Part shown: positions 13,001-23,490 of the stretch, piece after piece | Position numbering within the stretch: position 1 is the stretch's first letter | Layout of the letters: each line of letters opens with the position of its first letter | Assembly: GCA_028583405.1 (NCBI GenBank) | Contig: CM053260.1 | Coordinates: 29,870,538 to 29,934,537 of the forward strand | From: Pogonophryne albipinna | Lineage: Eukaryota; Chordata; Actinopteri; Perciformes; Artedidraconidae | Direction of reading: 5' to 3' | DNA length: 64,000 nt | Notes under the pieces: generated by a model | Told to the model about the DNA's origin: nothing | Seen by the model: only the letters and a program-made list of their open reading frames with translations | Databases searched by the model: none | Made by a program: the position numbers and the translations under genes

Positions 13001-15127
13001 ACTACACAGAATCAACTACACACCTACGCAATGATTACATTCAGGCAGACTGTAGAATACAACCTCTTTGGACCATTGATATACTTATTGAAGACAAGCT
13101 ACAAAATGTAATACCTTGTAAAATGCCGTTTAATACTTTTTAATAGCCTTCATTTTCGCTAAATTGATTTATCAACTTTTAATACTTTTAAGACCCCGCA
13201 GACCCCCTGAGTATAAACTTAATATACAAGATTGAGAGACTACGTACAAAATGCTGAGGTCACATGACTACCATATCTGTCTGTAGTCACCATTACTACT
13301 GGAGCCAAGAGAAAGCTAACCATAGCTCCACTTTTGTGCAAGACATATGCGTCATTTATGCTGGGGACACGGGGGGTCACTTTTTAAATGAGAACACTTT
13401 GAGAAAGATATTCATGCACAAGAGAATATGTACATGTATCTCGAGAACAGTTAGCTTTACACGTGTTGGGTGTATCTCTGGACATACAGTATTCAACATG
13501 AGGTAACTTTGACCAGAAAATAGGAAAGCAACGTTGTGTCCTCTCTGCAGCAGCGGGCACAGACACTACGCTACAGTAGTTGTCAAAGGAAGTAATTTAA
13601 GTACAAAATTCTCCCTTAGTCTACTGACAATGAAATGACCCCAACACTTGCATGCAGATCAGAAACTTTAACAAACTTTTCATCCATGTTTGCCAATCTC
13701 TCGTGCAAACAGACCTCAGGAGCCAAAATGCTATTTAGCCGGAGTTTATTATTTGTATAATTATCATTTGTTTACGTCACTTTTATTTGTATTTGTTGAA
13801 CACTTCTGGTAATAGTCCCTTTGGTGTGGTTTGCGCTGACATTTTTTCTGTTGACCGTTATTGTGTGTTTGATTTTGATTATTAAATATCGTTTCTTAAA
13901 CTTCAGTTTGGACATTCTCATTGAAAACGCGTCACAGCATGAAGCCAAACTTAGCCTCTTGGTGACTCAAATTGAAATGGGAATTGAGCCGCCACAATAA
14001 TTATAAAGTTGGCTGACTTTCTCACGTGCACATTTAATACCCTGTGAACATGGCAAACCGTTTGAGTATTTATTCCATATCGGACTGCATTTACTTCTTC
14101 TAATTGTTACGTTAAATTAGTGCGATCAACCATAATTAAAAATACAAACTGAAAACAACAAAAACTTTGAATAAGCCAAACCATTCTGAGTGTTATTAAC
14201 AGATATGAGAAGCTTTTGTTTTCTTGACCTATGTTTTTCTCCTGATATACTTGTTCTAATACTTGTCGTGCCAAAATGTGCTCTAATAACCTAGGAAAGT
14301 GTCTTTTGTGTGAGGATGATGATGAAGCCGCCACAGTGTCAGTGCATGGTGTGAGGTCGGCAATACAATATATGTTTTGTTGTTTTTGATTTGATAAAAA
14401 AGTGTCCCCATCCCAATTATTGCCCATGCTGTGAGACCTGTGCTCGTACCCTGTACACGGTGATGGGTTTGAGCTGTTTGAAGACCATGTTCCTGGCCGG
14501 TTTGGAGCTGTAGCGCCATTTTGATTCCACAAACTTCAGCAGGGCTTCTCTAGCAACGTCCTCAGACACTGTGGGGACCCTGAAGGAGAAAAAACACCCT
14601 GATCAGGTCTCATCTCTGAGGGAAATACAGGGACATTTAGGTAGGATAAAGCACTGAATCATCAGCTAAATAATCTGATATGATACGATATACTTTAATG
14701 GTCAGATCTGAAATGCTCCTTGCATCACAGCAGCTCCATGTGTAACATCAACAGACAAACATCAAGACACAACACATGAAAAACAAACAACAAACGGCAT
14801 CAGAGAAGACGTGCTCTCAGTGATGTTGCTGTTATGTTGAACATGACGTATAAATGATTGTGTGTTACTTGACTTCGGGCACCAGGGTGTTCTTGTTGAG
14901 TTCAGGCTGCGGGACGTAGGCAGGGGGAGGCGGGTACAACGGGTGGTCCCCCTCTATTAACACACACATATAGGAGGTTATTGTTTGGGAAATGTTAAAA
15001 GAAAAACAAAAGAGGGTAGAAATGAAAGACTCACCTCCTTTGTGGCCCAGGTATCCGTGCACATCATCCAGGAAGCCAGGAGGAGGCGCCGAGGGTCCCT
15101 CCTCCGGGATGTTCGGATCAAATGCAC
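4089..15127 (-). CDS. ssuh2: SSUH2 homologue, left copy (11 exons, first coding exon not found)
   Basis: Exons in transcription order, minus strand: 15127-15035, 14953-14869, 14579-14450, 12561-12501, 12268-12144, 12068-12006, 11537-11458, 8952-8860, 8785-8680, 6895-6788, 4223-4089 (stop TAA at 4089-4091). All introns are GT-AG and phases match, giving 358 visible codons. Visible residues 166-230 hold five DnaJ-type CXXCXGXG motifs (CHKCNGCG, CVGCHGRG, CPFCHGHG, CNSCNGRG, CISCHGMG) and a degenerate sixth, CSVCQGS. This is the hallmark of the SSUH2 (ssu-2) family, whose biochemical role is poorly known; human SSUH2 has been linked to dentin dysplasia. The peptide ends YPSACSIL. The first exon must end so that GT completes its last codon, and no upstream ATG exon could be supported. 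Introns hold the 57-, 11-, 21-, 37- and 40-bp arrays. The coding bases appear identical to the right copy. Confidence 0.93.
4330..6235. repeat. 40-bp minisatellite in last ssuh2 intron (left arm)
   Basis: Tandem units of about 40 bp contain TTACTTTGTAGTCCTTTGGC followed by ACCCTTTTGTAGTC. A larger period is visible: the block from about 4506 recurs about 772 bp later at 5278. Decayed relatives of the unit continue to about 6790. It fills the intron between the last two exons and has open frames in several phases that are not genes. Confidence 0.93.
6236..6787. repeat. Decayed TTTGTAGTC repeat flank
   Basis: Irregular copies of TTTGTAGTC and TTTTTGTGTCAC mark an older, diverged edge of the 40-bp array, still inside the intron. 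No exon is seen before 6788. Confidence 0.65.
6961..7029 (+). mobile_element. LINE/SINE 3' tail (left arm)
   Basis: GGGCTATATAAATAAACATT followed by (GATT)n is a typical 3' end of L2-type LINEs or their SINEs in fish. No 5' part is visible. The counterpart is at 40817-40890. Confidence 0.55.
7175..8307 (+). mobile_element. Element B: non-autonomous DNA transposon carrying a 37-bp array (left arm)
   Basis: Near-perfect inverted ends: AAAGGTCCTCTATTAT at the left and ATAATAGGGGACCTTT at the right. Between them are the minisatellite (7194-7868) and about 430 bp of unique body. No transposase is encoded. A relative without the array lies at 56381-57089, and an expanded fragment at 59017-61278. 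It is intronic in ssuh2. Confidence 0.78.
7194..7868. repeat. 37-bp minisatellite inside element B (left arm)
   Basis: About 18 units of 37 bp, unit containing CTTCTACATCAACATGTGTC then CCCTCTTCTTCATGTCT. Because 37 is not a multiple of 3 and the unit has no stop in this direction, all three frames stay open; these are not proteins. Confidence 0.95.
9212..11040. repeat. 21-bp minisatellite in ssuh2 intron (left arm)
   Basis: Roughly 87 units of 21 bp (GTAGTCTTTTTGCAACACTT core) with TAG/TCG/TTG and CTTAG/CTAAG/CGTAG variants. It shares the 12-mer GTAGTCTTTTTG with the 40-bp array of the last intron, and irregular TTTGTAGTC copies precede it (9050-9200). Confidence 0.94.
11041..11395. repeat. 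11-bp minisatellite (left arm)
   Basis: About 32 units of AGGCTGAGTTC/AGGCTGAGCTC directly follow the 21-bp array and end about 60 bp before the exon at 11458. The right-arm array (36720-36930) has only about 18 units. Confidence 0.94.
12655..13215. mobile_element. Probable dispersed element in intron (left arm)
   Basis: The stretch is bounded by TTAAGACC-type repeats (TTTTAAGACCTTTTTTAAGA near 12727, and ACTTTTAAGACCCC near 13185), a pattern seen in dispersed fish repeats. It contains open frames but no recognisable protein. The rest of this intron, to 14449, shows nothing I can name. The counterpart is about 34895-35450. Confidence 0.35.
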
Positions 15128-15578
15128 CTGAGGAGAGAACAGCTGATGTTCAGGTGTATATCAGTATGTAGTGTCTCTACTTTAAAGAGTCCTCTCCTGC
15201 TGATGTTCAGGTGTATATCAGTATGTAGTGTCTCTACTTTAAAGAGTCCTCTCCTGCTGATGTTCAGGTGTGTAGTGTCTCTACTTTAAAGAGTCCTCTC
15301 CTGCTGATGTTCAGGTGTATATCTGTATGTAGTGTCTTTACTTTAAAGAGTCCTCTCCTGCTGATGTTCAGGTGTATATCAGTATGTAGTGTCTCTACTT
15401 TAAAGAGTCCTCTCCTGCTGATGTTCAGGTGTATATCAGCATGTAGTGTCTCTACTTTAAAGAGTTCTCTCCTGCTGATGTTCAGGTGTATATCAGTATG
15501 TAGTGTCTCTACTTTAAAGAGTCCTCTCCTGCTGATGTTCAGGTGTATATCAGTATGTAGTGTCTCTACTTTAAAGTA
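15128..15578. repeat. 57-bp minisatellite next to first visible exon (left arm)
   Basis: About 8 units of 57 bp (CTGCTGATGTTCAGGTGTAT ... TAGTGTCTCTACTTTAAAGA). It starts immediately upstream of the acceptor of the 15035-15127 exon, so the acceptor region appears to be the source of the unit. The right arm has about 28 units (31395-32985). Confidence 0.94.
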
Positions 15579-16115
15579 GAGACACTGCTGCCCCTCTTCA
15601 GCTCAGAAGACAGTGACTTTCCGTGACAAAACATATTATAGAGAACAAGGAAAACAAAGGCTTTGAGGAGGGAGCTTTGAAGCCACATTCTTCGCTATTA
15701 TTTATTCTATAAGCTGCACTTTTCAGCCAATTTTCTCCGGTGTTTCCAGTATGGTTTCTATGTGCAATTTGAAAACATGCATTCAAACAGGTAGATGTAT
15801 AGAATAGCTTCAGAAGGAAAAGAGAAATGTCTGTACTGAACTTTTTAAAGAACATCCATCTTGCAAATTATTTATCTACATATCATATTCCATTTACTTG
15901 TATATAGACTCTTCTTGCACTATTTCTATTTTATTTGTAATAACTTGCACATCTCAAAACATTCTTTTGCACTATTTTAGCTGTTATATTTGTTTTATGT
16001 CCTATATGTATTCATGTTGCTCTGTTGGAGGACTCTGCAACTTCAGTTTTCATTGACATATCTACACTGTAGCTGCTGAGCACATGAGAATAAAGCCTTG
16101 CAACTTGAAACTCTC
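15579..16115 (+). mobile_element. LINE/SINE 3' end-like sequence (left arm)
   Basis: The stretch ends in GAGAATAAAGCCTTGCAACTT, read in the other direction AAGTTGCAAGGCTTTATTGTC, a common start of fish repeat tails. A diverged copy of the same family lies at about 53945-54175. No coding part. Confidence 0.45.
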
Positions 16116-16559
16116 CCTTTATTATCCTGACGTCTGCCTTTAAATCTGGGCTCAGACTACAGGAGTGGTTTAATATTAATCGTGTTGCATCATGCACATG
16201 AGGAGAAACATTCCAGATGTTCTCTTTTCTCTAATCTTAAAATATGCAAGGTATAATTGAGATCATCGTGTCAGAGGAAGCAGAGCACCACCTCACATGA
16301 TCTCACTAAATGAGACGGACACGGTGCAACAGTTTACTGAAGATATGCTTTGCAGTGAGGAAAACCAAAAGCAGAACGAGTCTTGTTTTTTCAGTTAGAT
16401 GAGGTAAACAGTATGCTGGAATGTCAACTCGTCGGAAATGGATCTCTGTAGTGGACCCTGAAGGCAGCATTTCCCTCGAAAAACAGATTTCTCCATGTGA
16501 TTTTGGAGTATTATTATATATACATATTAACACCGCTTTAGGATTTTTTAAGAACAAAT
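16116..16559. other. Upstream region or first intron of ssuh2, nothing named
   Basis: About 440 bp of non-repetitive DNA between the repeat tail and the 72-bp array. It may contain a first exon or promoter of the left ssuh2 copy, but no ATG exon with a compatible donor phase could be supported. Confidence 0.4.
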
Positions 16560-17645
16560 GTTGGGCTATAAAGGAACTACAGCACGGTCACATGACTTCA
16601 CGTCACCACCGCTAAGCTAAAGGTGGCTAATGTTGGGCTATAAAGGAACTACAGCACGGTCACATGACTTCACGTCACCACCGCTAAGCTAAAGGCGGCT
16701 AATGTTGGGCTATAAAGGAACTACAGCACGGTCACATGACTTCACGTCACCACCGCTAAGCTAAAGGTGGCTAATGTTGGGCTATAAAGGAACTACAGCA
16801 CGGTCACATGACTTCAAGTCACCACCGCTAAGCTAAAGGTGGCTAATGTTGGGCTATAAAGGAACTACAGCACGGTCACATGACTTCACGTCACCACCGC
16901 TAAGCTAAAGGTGGCTAATGTTGGGCTATAAAGGAACTACAGCACGGTCACATGACTTCACGTCACCACCACTAAGCTAAAGGTGGCTAATGTTGGGCTA
17001 TAAAGGAACTACAGCACGGTCACATGACTTCACGTCACCACCGCTAAGCTAAAGGAGGCTAATGTTGGGCTATAAAGGAACTACAGCACGGTCACATGAC
17101 TTCACGTCACCACCACTAAGCTAAAGGTGGCTAATGTTGGGCTATAAAGGAACTACAGCACGGTCACATGACTTCAAGTCACCACCGCTAAGCTAAAGGT
17201 GGCTAATGTTGGGCTATAAAGGAACTACAGCACGGTCACATGACTTCACGTCACCACCGCTAAGCTAAAGGCGGCTAATGTTGGGCTATAAAGGAACTAC
17301 AGCACGGTCACATGACTTCACGTCACCGCCACTAAGCTAAAGGTGGCTAATGTTGGGCTATAAAGGAACTACAGCACGGTCACATGACTTCACGTCACCG
17401 CCACTAAGCTAAAGGACGCTAATGTTGGGCTATAAAGGAACTACAGCACGGCCACATGACTTCACGTCACCACCGCTAAGCTAAAGGCGGCTAATGTTGG
17501 GCAATAAAGGAACTACAGCACGGTCACATGACTTCACGTCACCACTGCTAAGCTAAAGGTGGCTAATGTTGGGCTATAAAGGAACTACAGCACGGTCACA
17601 TGACTTCACGTCACCACCGCTAAGCTAAAGGTGGCTAACGTTGGG
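16560..17645. repeat. 72-bp minisatellite with promoter-like motifs (left arm)
   Basis: About 15 units of 72 bp. Each carries GGGCTATAAAGGAAC (TATA-like), GGTCACATGACTTC (E-box CACATG in a TCACATGA context) and TTCACGTCACC (CRE-like TGACGTGA on the other strand). It lies 1.4-2.5 kb upstream of the first visible ssuh2 exon. Copy number appears equal in the right arm. Confidence 0.95.
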
Positions 17646-18210
17646 CATGATGACGTTTAGTCGTATCATTTAGACACTTGTTAGCAACCTCAGTTTTTAA
17701 ATTCACCAGTGAGGCATTTACTGACGTATTCTATGTCTTCCTGGCATGATTATTTGTCGGCTGGTTGAAGAATAATGAATAATTGGATGTATGATACAAG
17801 TGGAAAGACAAATTAAACATGAATGAAGGTATCTATGAGTGTGCCTTTAACAGATAAAGTGGATCAAATCAGTCTCAACAGCTGATAGGAGTTTGTATGG
17901 AAGATTCACTTTAGTTTCTACACATGGACAGAATACCACACCCTGTTATTCTTCACGCTGCTGAAGACAAACTACTCTGATAATCCCACTTCTATCCACT
18001 GAGGCCACCTCTGTTTTTTTAAGGTGTTCCCTCTCTGCAAACACACAGAAAGATCCCTGAAACAGGAACCTTATGTTTGTCTTCAGTTTAAAACAAATGT
18101 TGCTTCACACTGGTTCATTTTATTTATTTGTCCAATTAAATCTAATGTAATGTAGATGTACATTGTCAGTAGATGTGTGAATGTACTTAACGTCACATAA
18201 CGTAACACTA
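17646..18210. other. Non-repetitive stretch, no gene seen
   Basis: No exon, RNA gene or named transposon is recognised. The same sequence lies at about 28780-29334. Confidence 0.5.
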
Positions 18211-18218
18211 CCAGAGAC

Positions 18219-18848
18219 TAGGGCTGCACAATTTTGGGAAAAAATCTAATTGCGATTTTTCTGACAAATATTGCGATTCGAATTGCGATATTTGTTTTTA
18301 AGTGACCCAACGGAAGTTTATTGTAAAATGCGGCCATAACTCCGGCTAGGAAGGTCGTATCAACGTGCTCCCGTCTCTCTAGCGCCCCGCAGCCCGAGCT
18401 ACGAGTGAAAGAACTAAACTTACATGAAACTTCCGTTGGCTTGCTTTAAAGTCAAGCTTCAGTTTAAGATTCACCCTGTAATAGAAACATGTGATGGAGC
18501 ATTACTAACCTGACTCAGATGGTTTGTTTCACCACAGCATCTAAAGCTCCATTGGAAGCCATTTGGAAAGGGCAGGCACTTTCAGAAGCACTTGGCAGGT
18601 GATCGGATCAATCTGTCTATCACCTTCTATCAGGGGGCACTTCTGATTGATTAACAATGGCTGGTACATGTGGAGCACAGCACTTCTGATTGGTGTGGAC
18701 GACTGACACACAAGGAGAAAAAAAAAATTGTAAAAAAAAAATAAGTTTAAAAAAATCGCAGGCTTTGCGATTTGAAATGATGCGATTATCAAATCGCATC
18801 ATTTCAAATCGCGATTTCGATTTAAAATCGATTAATCGTTCAGCCCTA
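18219..18848. mobile_element. Element C: 630-bp hAT-type MITE with 8-bp TSD (left arm)
   Basis: Ends TAGGGCTGCACAATT and, on the other strand, TAGGGCTGAACGATT. They are flanked by perfect 8-bp direct repeats CCAGAGAC at 18211-18218 and 18849-18856. An 8-bp duplication is the hAT signature. No transposase. The body includes ATTGCGATTT-type inverted blocks near both ends. Confidence 0.92.
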
Positions 18849-18856
18849 CCAGAGAC

Positions 18857-19326
18857 TGGATATAATTCCCTCAAGCCTTCAAATAAAGAGTGTAATTGAA
18901 GCCTGTTATATATATTATTGAGTTATATTATACACACTGCTCTGCTTTCTGCACGGACCTCAGATGTTCTCACTGTAAACATCGCCTCGCAATTAAAGCA
19001 GTTGTATCGTATTACTCATATTGTGTCGTATCATATATTATCGTTACTTATCGCTTAAAATGTGTTTTTTTGTTTTGTTTTCTGTTCTGATTTTATGTAA
19101 AGCGTCTTTGAGCATTATGAAAAGTGCTATACAAATCCTGTGTATTATTACTATCATGGTATCTTATCATATTGCTCATATTGTATCGTAACATATTTTA
19201 TCGTATTGCTCATAATGTATCGTATTTTACTGTATTGCATCAACTCGTATCGTACCATATCGCTCATATTGTATCACTTATATCGTCGTATCGTGTCGTA
19301 TCTTATTGCTCATATTGTGTCGTACC
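18857..19326. repeat. LINE tail plus decayed TATCGTAT repeats (left arm)
   Basis: AAGCGTCTTTGAGCATTATG with a following GTGCTATACAAATCC is a common fish LINE 3' tail motif. It sits within irregular repeats of ATTGCTCATATTGTATCGTA. No gene. Confidence 0.55.
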
Positions 19327-22300
19327 CAGAGGAGGGAAGTAGTGGAGTACAAATACTGCGTTACTGTACTAAAGTACATGTCTCTGGTATCAGTACTTTA
19401 CTCCACTACTTGTTTTTCTGACGACTTTTCACTTTTACTTCTTACATGTTAAACCCAAATATCTGTACTTTCTACTTCTTCACATGTTGAAACCCAAATA
19501 CCTGTACTTTCTACTTCTCACATGTTGAACCCAAATACCTGTACTTTCTACTTCTCACATGTTAAACCCAAATACCTGTACTTTCTACTTCTTACATGTT
19601 GAACCCAAATACCTGTACTTTCTACTTCTTACATGTTGAATACAAATACCTGTACTTTCTACTTCTTACATGTTGAATACAAATACCTGTACTTTCTACT
19701 TCTTACATGTTGAACACAAATACCTGTACTTTCTACTTCTTACATGTTGAACACAAATACCTGTACTTTCTACTTCTTACATGTTGAACACAAATACCTG
19801 TACTTTCTACTTCTTACATGTTGAACACAAATACCTGTACTTTCTACTTCTTACATGTTGAACACAAATACCTGTACTTTCTACTTCTCACATGTTGAAC
19901 ACAAATACCTGTACTTTCTACTTCTTACATGTTGAACCCAAATACCTGTACTTTCTACTTCTTACATGTTGAACACAAATACCTGTACTTTCTACTTACA
20001 TGTTGAACACAAATACCTGTACTTTCTACTTCTTACATGTTGAACCCAAATACCTGTACTTTCTACTTCTTACATGTTGAACACAAATACCTGTACTTTC
20101 TACTTCTTACATGTTGAACACAAATACCTGTACTTTCTACTTACATGTTGAACCCAAATACCTGTACTTTCTACTTCTTACATGTTGAACCCAAATACCT
20201 GTACTTTCTACTTCTTACATGTTGAACACAAATACCTGTACTTTCTACTTCTTACATGTTGAACCCAAATACCTGTACTTTCTACTTCTTACATGTTGAA
20301 CTCAAATACCTGTACTTTCTACTTCTTACATGTTGAACCCAAATACCTGTACTTTCTACTTCTTACATGTTGAACACAAATACCTGTACTTTCTACTTCT
20401 TACATGTTGAACACAAATACCTGTACTTTCTACTTACATGTTGAACCCAAATACCTGTACTTTCTACTTCTTACATGTTGAACCCAAATACCTGTACTTT
20501 CTACTTCTTACATGTTGAACACAAATACCTGTACTTTCTACTTCTTACATGTTGAACCCAAATACCTGTACTTTCTACTTCTTACATGTTGAACACAAAT
20601 ACCTGTACTTTCTACTTACATGTTGAACACAAATACCTGTACTTTCTACTTCTTACATGTTGAACCCAAATACCTGTACTTTCTACTTCTTACATGTTGA
20701 ACCCAAATACCTGTACTTTCTACTTCTTACATGTTGAACACAAATACCTGTACTTTCTACTTACATGTTGAACACAAATACCTGTACTTTCTACTTCTTA
20801 CATGTTGAACCCAAATACCTGTACTTTCTACTTCTTACATGTTGAACACAAATACCTGTACTTTCTACTTCTTACATGTTGAACTCAAATACCTGTACTT
20901 TCTACTTCTTACATTTTGAACACAAATACCTGTACTTTCTACTTCTTACATGTTGAACACAAATACCTGTACTTTCTACTTCTTACATGTTGAACACAAA
21001 TACCTGTACTTTCTACTTCTTACATGTTGAACTCAAATACCTGTACTTTCTACTTCTTACATGTTGAACACAAATACCTGTACTTTCTACTTCTTACATG
21101 TTGAACCCAAATACCTGTACTTTCTACTTCTTACATGTTGAACACAAATACCTGTACTTTCTACTTCTTACATGTTGAACCCAAATACCTGTACTTTCTA
21201 CTTCTTACATAATGAACCCAAATACCTGTACTTTCTACTTCTTACATTTTGAACCCAAATACCTGTACTTTCTACTTCTCACATGTTGAACACAAATACC
21301 TGTACTTTCTACTTCTCACATGTTGAACACAAATACCTGTACTTTCTACTTCTTACATTTTGAACCCAAATACCTGTACTTTCTACTTCTTACATGTTGA
21401 ACACAAATACCTGTACTTTCTACTTCTCACATGTTGAACTCAAATACCTGTACTTTCTACTTCTTACATGTTGAACACAAATACCTGTACTTTCTACTTC
21501 TTACATTTTGAACCCAAATACCTGTACTTTCTACTTCTCACATGTTGAACACAAATACCTGTACTTTCTACTTCTTACATGTTGAACACAAATACCTGTA
21601 CTTTCTACTTCTTACATGTTGAACTCAAATACCTGTACTTTCTACTTCTTACATGTTGAACTCAAATACCTGTACTTTCTACTTCTTACATGTTGAACAC
21701 AAATACCTGTACTTTCTACTTCTTACATGTTGAACACAAATACCTGTACTTTCTACTTCTTACATGTTGAACTCAAATACCTGTACTTTCTACTTCTTAC
21801 ATGTTGAACTCAAATACCTGTACTTTCTACTTCTTACATGTTGAACACAAATACCTGTACTTTCTACTTCTTACATTTTGAACCCAAATACCTGTACTTT
21901 CTACTTCTTACATGTTGAACACAAATACCTGTACTTTCTACTTCTTACATGTTGAACCCAAATACCTGTACTTTCTACTTCTTACATGTTGAACCCAAAT
22001 ACCTGTACTTTCTACTTCTTACATGTTGAACTCAAATACCTGTACTTTCTACTTCTTACATGTTGAACACAAATACCTGTACTTTCTACTTCTTACATGT
22101 TGAACCCAAATACCTGTACTTTCTACTTCTCTCATGTTGAACTCAAATACCTGTACTTTCTACTTCTTACATGTTGAACCCAAATACCTGTACTTTCTAC
22201 TTCTCTCATGTTGAACTCAAATACCTGTACTTTCTACTTCTTACATGTTGAACTCAAATACCTGTACTTTCTACTTCTTACATGTTGAACCCAAATACCT

Positions 22301-22991
22301 GTACTTTCTACTTCTCTCATGTTGAACTCAAATACCTGTACTTTCTACTTCTTACATGTTGAACCCAAATACCTGTACTTTCTACTTCTTACATGTTGAA
22401 CCCAAATACCTGTACTTTCTACTTCTTACATGTTGAACCCAAATACCTGTACTTTCTACTTCTTACATGTTGAACTCAAATACCTGTACTTTCTACTTCT
22501 TACATGTTGAACACAAATACCTGTACTTTCTACTTCTTACATGTTGAACCCAAATACCTGTACTTTCTACTTCTCTCATTTCCCAAACAGCTGGTTCCTT
22601 TAGTCTGAATGTGTGTTTGGTGGCGTGATCATTATTCTTTAGAGTCATTGCGTGCCTATTGATTTGAACACGATCCGTGTATCCATCATTTCCTGGTCTT
22701 CTCTAAAGAAGAGGGACCAATGGAAACGTTGTCATGTTGCCGTTGTTCAGCATGGAAACATTCATTAGCTAACAATGACATTATTGTTCTATTGATATAA
22801 AGGGAGGTCAGGTACTCTTTAAAACAGCTGCTAGTTATGGGCACTTTTTACTGAAGTACATTTCAAAGCCTCTTTACTTTGACTTGAGTAAAGAAGTTTA
22901 GTCAGTACTTCTACTTTCACCAGAGTACTTTTAAACACGAGTATCTGTACTTCTACTGGAGGAAAGGATGTGTGTACTTTGGCCATCTCTG
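19327..22991 (+). mobile_element. Element A: hAT-like non-autonomous transposon with giant 37-bp array (inner, left arm)
   Basis: Imperfect inverted ends CAGAGGAGGGAAGTAGTGGA and, on the other strand, CAGAGATGGCCAAAGTACAC. A 37-bp array lies between them, then a 400-bp unique tail from 22570. The flanking 8-mers GTCGTACC and TCCGTAAC agree at 5 of 8 bases, so a clean TSD is not shown. No coding capacity. Homology to the right arm ends exactly at this element's right end. Confidence 0.75.
19435..22575. repeat. 37-bp minisatellite, about 85 units (left inner)
   Basis: Unit contains TTGAACCCAAATACCTGTAC plus TTTCTACTTCTTACATG. ACCC/ACAC/ACTC variants form local runs. Some units lack TTC (34 bp). 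The right-arm equivalent (26825-27560) has only about 20 units, mostly 36 bp. Confidence 0.95.
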
Positions 22992-23490
22992 TCCGTAACA
23001 GATCGTATCATTAAGTGTTTTATTGCACCAATGTTTTCTATTGAGTCAGTGATTGCTTGACAGCCTTAAGAAGCATGTTGTCTCCTGCCTAGCCTCTGGA
23101 AATCATTGAAGTAACGCCCTAATTTCCATGATGTGTAGAAAACAATGTAAAACAGAAAGGTCGCATATTTTCATAAATCCGACGATTTTAACTACAACCA
23201 TTAACGTAAATGTCAGCTGTCATGAGTCACGTCATGCTGTTGTTACTGTGAGCTGGCTTCATGTCACATATTTACAAAGCCTTTATATTTCATATGGGTC
23301 AATCCAGATCTAGATTATATAAAGGTGGGAACACTCCTCGTTGTGAACCAGTCATGTGTAACTTTCCACAGGTTTCACTGGGTCAAAGGTTAAAGTCAAA
23401 TTAAGTTGAATGAATAATTGCTAAATAAATGCATAATGAAGCGTCATAGTTTTTAATTCCCATCATTTCTTATCATGTTTCACTGCATGT
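22992..23490. other. Loop of the palindrome, left side
   Basis: Unique sequence not found in the right arm. No gene or named repeat is recognised. Confidence 0.5.

Larger units (their letters stand above)
1..22991. repeat. Left arm of a giant inverted duplication
   Basis: Read as reverse complement, this segment matches 26410-47889 through the ssuh2 gene, all its introns and all nested transposons, in the same order. Base 1 pairs with base 47889 and base 22991 with base 26410, so the outer end is cut by the window edge. Differences are SNPs, a deletion of about 260 bp near 9093-9350 in the other arm, a replacement of about 100 bp near 935, and tandem-array lengths. Seen directly by comparing the two strands. 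Confidence 0.96.

Noticed and set aside
12592..13143. 183-codon open frame (mirror 35082-35525)
   Set aside because: Intronic, antisense to ssuh2, frame broken in the other arm, no recognised domain.
14107..14532. 141-codon open frame (mirror 33584-34009)
   Set aside because: Shadow of the ssuh2 exon 14450-14579 in another frame, extended into the intron.
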